A DNA stretch of 14,888 nt from Clostridia bacterium (GTDB taxonomy: Bacteria > Bacillota > Clostridia > DUPQ01). A program made the translations under genes and the position numbers. Shown here piece by piece: positions 1 through 5,918 of the stretch (positions within the stretch are counted from its first letter, which is position 1; each line of letters opens with the position of its first letter). Location: positions 1 to 14,888 of the forward strand of contig JAUUZV010000035.1 in the NCBI GenBank assembly GCA_030592085.1, read 5' to 3'. The notes beneath the pieces were generated by a model. The model had not been told where the DNA came from. It did no database searches and worked only from the letters and a program-made list of their open reading frames with translations.

Positions 1-550
1 AATATAAGTCTTTGTTCTCAACATCTATATACCCTTTTTCGTCATTACCTAAAACATCATTTCTAGTAAATCCGTCGTCATCTAGTTCTTCATTAATTGA
101 TAAAGTATTATAACTTCTTGAAGATTCTAATATTTCAAGGACTTCTTCTTCCGTATAACCTGTCTTTTTTGCAATTTCTTTTGCTGTTGGCGTTTTCCCT
201 AAAGTATTTGATAATTCCTCTACAGCTCTTTTGACAGAAGGATATGCTTCATAGTATCTCCTTGGAACTCTTATTGTATATGCTTTATCTCTAAAGTATT
301 TTTTTATTTCGCCAATAATCGTAGGTGTAGCAAAAGTCGTGAACTTATTACCTGCATCAACATTAAACCTCTCTACTGCTTTAATCAATGCAAAAGAAGC
401 CACTTGTAGCAAATCATCATAATCTACTCCTCTATTAACAAACTTTTTCGACAATGTTTCTGCAATATAATAATTCTGCTCAACTAATTTGTTTCGTAGT
501 TCAATAGAAGGATTATCCCTGTATTTTATAAAAAGTTGTTGGTCAAACAT
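1..550 (-). CDS. sigB: SigB-type alternative sigma factor (3' end outside window)
   Basis: This gene runs off the window edge; the first 183 codons are visible, starting at the ATG at 550-548. It would direct RNA polymerase to a stress or developmental promoter set. The N-terminal part (about residues 8-85) is a sigma-70 region 2, with the recognisable core GVDYDDLLQVA (41-51), IKAVERFN (56-63), FATPTIIGEIKKYFRD (73-88) and RVPRR (94-98); region 3 follows (about 101-180), with a helix-turn-helix-like segment TPTAKEIAKKTGYTEEEV. Region 4 is missing because of the window edge. The start is supported by a GGTAG-type ribosome binding site in the 11-base gap after the rsbW-like gene. Position directly after rsbV- and rsbW-like genes fits the SigB operon order rather than a housekeeping sigma. 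A SigF/SigG sporulation sigma is possible but less likely, since the partner upstream resembles RsbW more than SpoIIAB. The family call is firm; the exact symbol is by context. Confidence 0.88.
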   Translation of the reverse strand, partial: MFDQQLFIKYRDNPSIELRNKLVEQNYYIAETLSKKFVNRGVDYDDLLQVASFALIKAVERFNVDAGNKFTTFATPTIIGEIKKYFRDKAYTIRVPRRYYEAYPSVKRAVEELSNTLGKTPTAKEIAKKTGYTEEEVLEILESSRSYNTLSINEELDDDGFTRNDVLGNDEKGYIDVENKDLY

Positions 551-561
551 GTGCTACCTAC

Positions 562-921
562 TTATACTTTATTAATCGTTAAGATTAACGTCCCCTTGCT
601 AGTTGTTGTAACGTCATTTACAAAAGCCTCAAGAATAGGCAGTGTCATGTCGTTAGCACCTTCTAGCACCTTTTGTTCATCACAAGTTGAAAATTCCATA
701 ATTAATTCTTCTTTGTTTATAACAAAAATTACTTCACACATAGCAGTTTTCGCCTGTAGCATACAATTAAATACTTCTGAAACTACCACTTTAACATCGC
801 GAATAATATCTATATCAAAGCCTGCCTGATTAAATGCACCAGAAGCTGTTAATCTGAGTATCTGTGAATATTCTTTAACTACAGGTATTTTAATAGAAAT
901 AGTATTATTATTACAATCCAT
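562..921 (-). CDS. rsbW: RsbW-like anti-sigma factor with degenerate ATP-binding site
   Basis: A 119-residue protein of the RsbW/SpoIIAB (GHKL ATPase fold) family, which normally binds its sigma factor and phosphorylates its antagonist. The N-terminal half is clearly RsbW-like: KIPVVKEYSQILRLTASG (11-28), then DVKVVVSE (42-49). The nucleotide-binding motifs are eroded. In the N box, Glu49 is kept but the Mg-binding Asn position is Cys53 (an Asn sits one place earlier, at 52) and the usual His is Ala57. No D-x-G-x-G (G1) box and no glycine-rich ATP-lid (G2) box can be seen; that part is replaced by STCDEQKVLEGANDMTL (78-94). The C-terminal strand ending KGTLILTI (109-116) is kept. It is also shorter than typical RsbW (roughly 140-160 residues). 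The fold and sigma-binding role may survive without kinase activity. The ATG at 921-919 follows a good AGAGGAG site. It lies 13 bases after the rsbV-like gene and 11 bases before the sigma gene. Confidence 0.8.
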   Translation of the reverse strand: MDCNNNTISIKIPVVKEYSQILRLTASGAFNQAGFDIDIIRDVKVVVSEVFNCMLQAKTAMCEVIFVINKEELIMEFSTCDEQKVLEGANDMTLPILEAFVNDVTTTSKGTLILTINKV

Positions 922-934
922 ACTTAAACTCCTC

Positions 935-1234
935 TTATGTTATATCAATCAGTGTATTCAGTTTTGTAATGTAAAAAAGTTTTTTAATGTTTTCACTGCT
1001 ACCGCTGATAGTTAGTTTTCTCTCGGCTTCTTTTAATCGTTTATATGTTCCAACTAGTATACCAAGTCCTGCACTATCAATATAGCGTAAATCACTGAAT
1101 TCTAGTTGTAAATCCATTTCTGTATTATCAACAATTTTATATAATTTTTCTTTAAACTGTTCACAATTGCTAACGTCAATTTCACCTGTAATATAAAATT
1201 TTTCGTCTTGTTTAATAATGTTATAATCAGTCAT
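935..1234 (-). CDS. rsbV: RsbV-like STAS anti-anti-sigma factor
   Basis: A 99-residue single STAS-domain protein of the RsbV/SpoIIAA family. In the classical scheme the unphosphorylated form binds the RsbW-type anti-sigma factor and releases the sigma factor; phosphorylation of one serine blocks this. The sequence shows the family hallmarks: ITGEIDVSNCEQFKEKL (15-31) and YIDSAGLGILVGTYKRLKEA (51-70). Ser54 in D-S-A-G-L-G is the equivalent of the serine phosphorylated in RsbV (Ser56) and SpoIIAA (Ser58). No sensor domain or membrane segment is present. The start at 1234-1232 has one of the strongest ribosome binding sites in the window (AAAGGAGGT), embedded in the last codons of the upstream membrane-protein gene, with only 3 bases between that stop and this start. 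High production relative to its partner is therefore plausible. Its neighbours are the RsbW-like and sigma-factor genes, consistent with a partner-switching operon. Confidence 0.92.
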   Translation of the reverse strand: MTDYNIIKQDEKFYITGEIDVSNCEQFKEKLYKIVDNTEMDLQLEFSDLRYIDSAGLGILVGTYKRLKEAERKLTISGSSENIKKLFYITKLNTLIDIT

Positions 1235-1237
1235 TGA

Positions 1238-2038
1238 TTATTCTACCTCCTTTAGTAGTAAGTTGCTCGCTTCTATTACTTGATCAAACCGTTTAGTTTC
1301 TTTTGCTATAGTAAATATTCTTATAATATTTCCATAAACAGTTTCTAGTAACCTTGCATCTCTACTCACATCAATACCGTAAATATGAATAGAACCATCT
1401 TGTTCTGATATTCCTTTAATATAAAGTGATTCATCAATTGTAACATCTAATAACGGTAATATATCATCAAGTGGCATTAATATATCATTTCTTAGTAAAA
1501 ATACAAAATTTTCATCATCTAAAATTAATATGTCTGCTTCTTTAGTAGAAATTGTTCCTGCTAATTTTACTCTACCTGCTTCATCATAGAGAACATCAGT
1601 TGTATCCTCATCTAAATAAATAATCTCTACAAGAGGGTTTGTAACTTCTTTTATCTCATTTAATAACATTTCTTCTACAGTTTCTTCTTCTAGTAAATAA
1701 TAACTTCCCACAAAAGATAAATAGAAATCATATTTTTCTTCTGTTAACTTTGGAAGTATTAACCATAGAAGCCATCCAACAATCATAGCTCCAATAAGAA
1801 TATAACTTAAATAATGAAATAAAAATCGTCTAAATTTATAATTCTTTGACTCTTTATCTAAACCTTCTATTTTTTCAAAATCTAATAAAAAGTTATATGC
1901 TTCAGTTATTAGGTCAATGTTAATTGTACCTTCACTCTTATATTTCTTTAAAAGCACTGAAAATCTAGCTTTAATTTGTTGTTCGCTACACCCCTCTTTT
2001 AAATCAAAAAGGGTTAGAGCTTTTTCTTTATCCATCAT
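1238..2038 (-). CDS. J-like-domain single-pass membrane protein of unknown function
   Basis: A 266-residue protein I do not recognise as a named family. Residues 1-55 resemble a J-domain helix II region (ALTLFDLKEGCSEQQIKARF, then LLKKYKSEG), with the later helix ITEAYNFL, but the HPD tripeptide needed to stimulate Hsp70 is absent. A basic KFRR stretch precedes one membrane helix at about 74-96, so the N-terminus should be cytoplasmic. Residues about 97-266 would lie outside and contain a segment (KEADILILDDENFVFLLRND, 166-185, then MPLDDIL) that reads like extracellular solute-binding proteins; this last resemblance is from memory of motif style and is weak. The first ATG (2038-2036) overlaps the lysS stop by one base (TAATG) with no good ribosome binding site, suggesting translation coupled to lysS; a second in-frame ATG follows directly. 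Its position just before rsbV makes a sensory input to the sigma module conceivable, but that is inference. Confidence 0.75.
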   Translation of the reverse strand: MMDKEKALTLFDLKEGCSEQQIKARFSVLLKKYKSEGTINIDLITEAYNFLLDFEKIEGLDKESKNYKFRRFLFHYLSYILIGAMIVGWLLWLILPKLTEEKYDFYLSFVGSYYLLEEETVEEMLLNEIKEVTNPLVEIIYLDEDTTDVLYDEAGRVKLAGTISTKEADILILDDENFVFLLRNDILMPLDDILPLLDVTIDESLYIKGISEQDGSIHIYGIDVSRDARLLETVYGNIIRIFTIAKETKRFDQVIEASNLLLKEVE

Positions 2039-3516
2039 TACTTATCTATTGGTTTCATTGTTGGAAACAACAAAACATCTTTTATGGTATCACTATCTGT
2101 AAAGAACATAATAAGTCTATCAATACCAATACCCAGTCCACCAGTAGGTGGCATACCAATTTCTAATGCATGTATAAAATCTTCATCAATTGAGTAATTT
2201 TCATCACCATGCTTTAATTTTGCTTGCTGTATAAATCGTTCTCGCTGATCAATAGGATCATTTAATTCTGTAAAAGCATTTCCTAACTCTCTAGAAGTTA
2301 AGAATATCTCAAATCGCTCAGTCATATGAGGTTTTCCTGGTATTTTCTTAGCCAGTGGAGAAACTTCAATTGGATAGTCCTTTATAAATGTTGGTTGTAC
2401 TAAATATTCTTCTACTTTTTCTTCAAAAAATTCATTTAAGACACCACCCCATGAAGAATCACTTTCAATTTTAATATGATGTTCTTTAGCCATTTCTCTT
2501 GCTTTTTTATCATCACATTCAAATGAGTCAAAGTCTATACCTGTAAATTCCTTAACCGCTTCAACCATAGTCATTGTCTTAAATGGTGTGGATAAGTCAA
2601 TTTCAATGCCTTGATAAGAAAAAATTCTTTTTCCAAACACATTATCAGCAATATATACAAATAGTTCTTCTACTCTTCTCATCATGCCATTGTAATCTGT
2701 ATAAGCTTCATATAATTCAATAGTTGTAAATTCAGGGTTGTGTTTATTATCCATTCCTTCATTTCTAAAAATACGACCTATCTCATATACTTTTTCAAGT
2801 CCACCTACAATTAATCTCTTTAAAGCTAATTCGGTTTCTACTCGCAAAAACATATCTAAATTCAAAGTATTATGGTGTGTTTTAAATGGTCTAGCAGCTG
2901 AATTAGTTGAGTGTGCATTTAAAACAGGTGTATCAACTTCTAAAAAACCATTGGTATCCATATACCCTCTAATTGCAGTAATAATTTTAGATCGTAAAAT
3001 AAATGTTTCTTTCACCTCTGGATTAACAATTAAATCAACATATCTCTGTCTATAGCGAAGATCAATATCTTTTAACCCATGCCATTTTTCAGGTAGAGGT
3101 TGTAGTGACTTACATAATAATGTTATGTCACTTAATTTAAGTGATTTTTCTCCCCTTTGAGTTACAAATGGAATACCAACTACACCTATAATATCGCCAA
3201 TATCATATTTTTTAAAACAAGCATACTTTTCTTCTCCAATGCCATCAATTCTAACATATAGTTGTAATTTACCGCTTCTGTCTTGAATATGTACAAAACT
3301 AGCTTTTCCCATTATTCGTTTTGCAATAATTCTACCAGCACAAGAAATTGTTTGTTCTAACAATTGTTCATGTTGTTCCATTATATTCTCAATGGAATAA
3401 TCAATTTTATATGTAGTCTGAATAAATGGGTTCTTCCCATTTTCTTGTAATAAAGCTAATTTATCAAGTCTTACTTGTAAAATTTCATTTATATCAAGAT
3501 TTGTGTGTTCTTCCAT
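2038..3516 (-). CDS. lysS: Lysyl-tRNA synthetase, class II
   Basis: Charges tRNA-Lys with lysine in the cytoplasm. The protein from the chosen start is 492 residues, normal for bacterial LysS. An N-terminal OB-fold anticodon-binding domain covers about 55-135 (SCAGRIIAKRIMGKASFVHI, 58-77). The class II catalytic core follows, with motif 1 around YMDTNGFLEVDTPVL (185-199), motif 2 at IFRNEGMDNKHNPEFTTIE (249-267) and motif 3 at GLGIGIDRLIMFF (460-472). A longer reading frame begins 51 bases upstream at 3567, but that ATG has no ribosome binding site and adds a non-homologous-looking extension, whereas 3516 has AGGAG six bases away. Residues usually conserved as APELYLK appear as VETELALK (226-233), a small divergence in the active-site region worth noting. 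The gene follows greA, a common Clostridia/Bacilli arrangement, and its stop overlaps the next start. No T-box leader is visible upstream. Confidence 0.97.
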   Translation of the reverse strand: MEEHTNLDINEILQVRLDKLALLQENGKNPFIQTTYKIDYSIENIMEQHEQLLEQTISCAGRIIAKRIMGKASFVHIQDRSGKLQLYVRIDGIGEEKYACFKKYDIGDIIGVVGIPFVTQRGEKSLKLSDITLLCKSLQPLPEKWHGLKDIDLRYRQRYVDLIVNPEVKETFILRSKIITAIRGYMDTNGFLEVDTPVLNAHSTNSAARPFKTHHNTLNLDMFLRVETELALKRLIVGGLEKVYEIGRIFRNEGMDNKHNPEFTTIELYEAYTDYNGMMRRVEELFVYIADNVFGKRIFSYQGIEIDLSTPFKTMTMVEAVKEFTGIDFDSFECDDKKAREMAKEHHIKIESDSSWGGVLNEFFEEKVEEYLVQPTFIKDYPIEVSPLAKKIPGKPHMTERFEIFLTSRELGNAFTELNDPIDQRERFIQQAKLKHGDENYSIDEDFIHALEIGMPPTGGLGIGIDRLIMFFTDSDTIKDVLLFPTMKPIDK

Positions 3517-3522
3517 GTTAGT

Positions 3523-3527
3523 CTCCT
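3523..3527 (-). promoter_or_regulatory. Ribosome binding site deciding the lysS start
   Basis: AGGAG lies six bases before the ATG at 3516-3514. The alternative ATG at 3567-3565 is preceded only by A/T-rich sequence and sits at the edge of a stem-loop, so 3516 is preferred. Confidence 0.8.
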
Positions 3528-3540
3528 GTTCATACAATAA

Positions 3541-3564
3541 ACAGCTTACCTTTATGTAAACTGT
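3541..3564 (-). other. Stem-loop in the lysS leader
   Basis: On the transcribed strand, ACAGTTTAC and GTAAGCTGT form a nine-base-pair stem (one G-U pair) around the loop ATAAAG. It lies between greA and lysS, 25-48 bases before the lysS ATG, and is followed by TTTATTGT, too weak a U-tract for a convincing terminator. If the promoter just upstream is used, the hairpin sits close to the 5' end of the lysS transcript and could protect the message; otherwise it may be a processing or weak attenuation site. The pairing is seen directly; the role is inferred. Confidence 0.5.
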
Positions 3565-3572
3565 CATTGATA

Positions 3573-3601
3573 ATTATATATAATTTATAGTTTTCTAACA
3601 A
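3573..3601 (-). promoter_or_regulatory. Probable internal promoter for lysS
   Basis: TTGTTA (3601-3596), a 17-base spacer and TATAAT (3578-3573) lie just after the greA stop codon. The -10 is perfect and the -35 matches four of six consensus bases, at the ideal spacing. Because the sequence is so A/T-rich a chance match is possible, so this is moderate evidence for separate transcription of lysS and the downstream sigma module. Confidence 0.5.
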
Positions 3602-3605
3602 CTTT

Positions 3606-4082
3606 TTATTTTGTAATATCTAAAATTTTCATTTTGATTTCACCTGATGGTGCGGCTACAGAAATAATATCACCAATTTTTTTATTCATAATAGCCTCTC
3701 CCACAGGAGATTCATCAGAAATACGTTGTTTTGATGGGTCTGCTTCAGTTGAACCTACGATAAAATAAATTTCTTCATCATCATATTCAATATCTAGAAT
3801 TTTCACTTTACATCCCACATGAACAGTTGTTGTATCAACAGTCTTTTCATCTATAAGTTCAACACTTCTTAATATGAGTTCAATTTTTTTTATTCTAGCT
3901 TCAACAATTGCTTGTTCGTTTTTAGCTTCATCATATTCTGAATTCTCAGATAGGTCGCCATAGGAACGAGCTTCTTTAATCTTCTCTGCTATTTCCAGTC
4001 GTTTCTTTCCCTTAAGGTACTCAAATTCTTTTTCTAAATCCTTTAGTCCTTTATATGTAAGTAATGTCTTTTTGTTAGGCAT
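3606..4082 (-). CDS. greA: Transcription elongation factor GreA
   Basis: Rescues backtracked RNA polymerase by reaching through the secondary channel and stimulating cleavage of the nascent RNA. The 158-residue length is exactly typical. Residues about 1-78 form the N-terminal antiparallel coiled coil; its acidic tip carries YGDLSENSEYDEAK (41-54), with Asp43 and Glu46 at the positions needed for cleavage. Residues about 82-158 form the FKBP-like RNA polymerase-binding domain, including PVGEAIMNKKIGD (125-137). The ATG at 4082-4080 has an AGGAG site nine bases upstream. It is the first gene after a perfect-consensus promoter, with a short untranslated leader of roughly 27 bases, and precedes lysS as in many Firmicutes. 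Strong expression is expected. Confidence 0.98.
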   Translation of the reverse strand: MPNKKTLLTYKGLKDLEKEFEYLKGKKRLEIAEKIKEARSYGDLSENSEYDEAKNEQAIVEARIKKIELILRSVELIDEKTVDTTTVHVGCKVKILDIEYDDEEIYFIVGSTEADPSKQRISDESPVGEAIMNKKIGDIISVAAPSGEIKMKILDITK

Positions 4083-4116
4083 CGTTATTTCTCCTACTTC
4101 AGTATTTTGATGTTAA

Positions 4117-4145
4117 ATTATAAAATACAATAGTATTCTTGTCAA
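4117..4145 (-). promoter_or_regulatory. Consensus vegetative promoter for greA
   Basis: TTGACA (4145-4140), a 17-base spacer and TATAAT (4122-4117) match the sigma-A/sigma-70 consensus in all twelve positions. Transcription would begin near 4110, about 27 bases before the greA ATG. An A/T-rich block with a decamer repeat lies upstream (4171-4200). This is the clearest promoter in the window and probably drives greA, lysS and, by read-through, the sigma cluster. Confidence 0.9.
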
Positions 4146-4170
4146 GTTTTATTTCTTGAAAGAATATATC

Positions 4171-4200
4171 ATGTTTTAAATAGTTTTAAATAGTTTTAAA
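4171..4200. repeat. Short A/T-rich tandem decamer repeat upstream of the greA promoter
   Basis: Two perfect tandem copies of TAGTTTTAAA (4181-4200) plus a third, imperfect copy (ATGTTTTAAA, 4171-4180). The block sits 26-55 bases upstream of the greA -35 box. Three phased A/T tracts at 10-base intervals, close to one helical turn, could bend the DNA or act as a distal UP-like element. A slippage product of no function is equally possible. Confidence 0.6.
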
Positions 4201-4237
4201 ATACATTTATTTTTTTAAAATTTTCATTAATTCGCAA

Positions 4238-5848
4238 TTACTTTTTATCTTTATGTAAAATACTTGCCTTAATAAAATCTCTAAATAATGGATGTGCTTT
4301 ATTTGGCCTAGATTTAAATTCAGGATGAAATTGAACACCGATGAACCATGGATGATCATTTAATTCAATCATTTCTATTAAATGTTCATCTGGTGAAATT
4401 CCACAAAAAATCATTCCAAATTCACTCATTATTTCACGGTATCGATTGGAAAACTCATATCTATGTCGATGTCGTTCATAAATCAATTCATCCTTGTACA
4501 CTTGTTTTGCTAAGCTATCTTCTTTTATTTTACAAGGATATAACCCTAATCTCATGGTTCCACCCATATCTTCAATCTCAACTTGATCGGCCATTAAATC
4601 AATAACATGATATGGTGAGGTTTTATCAAACTCAGAACTATTTGCATTCTTTAAATTACATACATTTCTGGCAAATTCGATTACAGCCATTTGCATTCCA
4701 AGGCAAACACCAAAGAAAGGTATCTTATTTTCTCTAGCATAAGTAACAGATAATATCTTACCTTCTGTTCCTCTATCGCCAAAACCACCTGGAACTAATA
4801 TCCCATCTACATCACCTAACTGTTTTTCTATGGTTTCTTTAGTTAGAAATTCAGAGTTAACCCATTTAATAATCACTTTATGGTTATTATGGATTCCGCC
4901 GTGTTGTAAAGCTTCTGCTACGGAAATATATGCATCATGTAATTTTATATATTTTCCAACTAGAGCAATTGTTACTGTATCTTTTAAGTTTTTAATTTTA
5001 TTAATCATTTTTGTCCACTCAATAAGATCAGGAGGCCTATTAGGTAATTTTACTTTTTCAAGAACTAAATCTGCTAGTCCTTCTTTTTCTAATAGTAATG
5101 GTACTTCATATAAATGGTCAGCATCTAAATTTTGAATAACACAATTAGCAGTAACATTACAAAATAAAGAGATCTTTTCTTTAATTTCTTTAGATAATTT
5201 TTTCTCTGTTCTACAAACAATTATATCTGGTTGTATTCCTATGACTCTTAGTTCTTTAACACTATGTTGTGTGGGTTTTGTTTTTATTTCTCCTGATTTA
5301 GATAAATATGGAACTAATGTAACATGGATATATAAAACATTTTCACGCCCTACATCACTTTTCACTTGTCTTATTGCTTCTAGAAAAGGTTGTGATTCAA
5401 TATCGCCAACTGTTCCTCCAATTTCAGTTATAACAAAGTCAGGGTGTTCTTCTCGCCCTACTCTATAAACTCTATCTTTAATTTCATTGGTAATATGAGG
5501 AATAACTTGAACAGTGGCACCTAAATAATCACCTCTTCGTTCTTTTGTAATTACTGACCAATATACTTTACCAGTTGTTACATTCGAGTTTTTAGTTAAT
5601 TTTTCATCTGTAAAACGTTCATAGTGACCTAAATCCAAGTCTGTTTCTGCTCCGTCATCAGTAACAAATACTTCACCATGTTGATAAGGGCTCATGGTTC
5701 CTGGATCAAAATTTAGGTACGGATCAAATTTCTGATTAGTGATTTTATACCCTCTAGCTTTTAATAATCTACCTAAAGAAGCGGCAGTTATCCCCTTGCC
5801 TAAACCGGAAACAACGCCGCCAGTGACGAATATGTATTTTACAGACAT
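4238..5848 (-). CDS. pyrG: CTP synthase
   Basis: Makes CTP from UTP, ATP and glutamine, the last step of pyrimidine nucleotide synthesis. The 536-residue length is typical. The N-terminal synthetase domain (about 1-267) carries the P-loop-like GGVVSGLGKGI (10-20), KFDPYLNFDPGTMSPYQHGE (40-59) and EIGGTVGDIES (142-152). The C-terminal class I glutamine amidotransferase domain (about 290-532) has PGGFGDRG (353-360), the nucleophile Cys382 in FFGVCLGMQ, and the His508/Glu510 pair in QFHPEF. All catalytic elements are present. The ATG at 5848-5846 is preceded by GGGAGGT. The gene has its own promoter 27 bases upstream. The leader is too short for the reiterative-G attenuator known for some Firmicute pyrG genes. 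No convincing intrinsic terminator follows the stop before the greA promoter. Confidence 0.98.
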   Translation of the reverse strand: MSVKYIFVTGGVVSGLGKGITAASLGRLLKARGYKITNQKFDPYLNFDPGTMSPYQHGEVFVTDDGAETDLDLGHYERFTDEKLTKNSNVTTGKVYWSVITKERRGDYLGATVQVIPHITNEIKDRVYRVGREEHPDFVITEIGGTVGDIESQPFLEAIRQVKSDVGRENVLYIHVTLVPYLSKSGEIKTKPTQHSVKELRVIGIQPDIIVCRTEKKLSKEIKEKISLFCNVTANCVIQNLDADHLYEVPLLLEKEGLADLVLEKVKLPNRPPDLIEWTKMINKIKNLKDTVTIALVGKYIKLHDAYISVAEALQHGGIHNNHKVIIKWVNSEFLTKETIEKQLGDVDGILVPGGFGDRGTEGKILSVTYARENKIPFFGVCLGMQMAVIEFARNVCNLKNANSSEFDKTSPYHVIDLMADQVEIEDMGGTMRLGLYPCKIKEDSLAKQVYKDELIYERHRHRYEFSNRYREIMSEFGMIFCGISPDEHLIEMIELNDHPWFIGVQFHPEFKSRPNKAHPLFRDFIKASILHKDKK

Positions 5849-5874
5849 TTATAACCTCCCTGATACTATGATAC

Positions 5875-5903
5875 ATTATATAGAGGTTACTTCTAATAAT
5901 CAA
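5875..5903 (-). promoter_or_regulatory. Promoter for pyrG
   Basis: TTGATT (5903-5898), a 17-base spacer and TATAAT (5880-5875): a perfect -10 and a four-of-six -35 at ideal spacing. Transcription would begin about six to eight bases later, near 5867-5869, giving a leader of roughly 20 bases. A direct repeat GTATCA-TA-GTATCA (5861-5874) covers the expected start point and might be an operator, or chance. Confidence 0.7.
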
Positions 5904-5918
5904 TATGAATTTATCGAT

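Noticed and set aside
536..829. Plus-strand open reading frames across the window (for example 536-829, 2738-3055, 4830-5135, 13509-13784)
   Set aside because: They lie opposite well-supported minus-strand genes, lack ribosome binding sites and have no recognisable protein motifs; they are antisense shadows.
1..1234. spoIIAA-spoIIAB-sigF sporulation operon
   Set aside because: The gene order is the same, but the anti-sigma N-terminus (KIPVVKEYSQILRLTASG) and sigma region 2 read as RsbW/SigB type. The sigma region 4 is outside the window, so this is not fully excluded.
3517..3605. T-box riboswitch upstream of lysS
   Set aside because: The gap is only 89 bases, with no T-box sequence, specifier loop or terminator.
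4171..4200. CRISPR-like repeat
   Set aside because: Ten-base units directly abut without spacers; it is only a short A/T-rich tandem repeat.
4146..4237. Intrinsic terminator after pyrG
   Set aside because: Only A/T self-complementary stretches are present; there is no GC-containing stem followed by a U-run.
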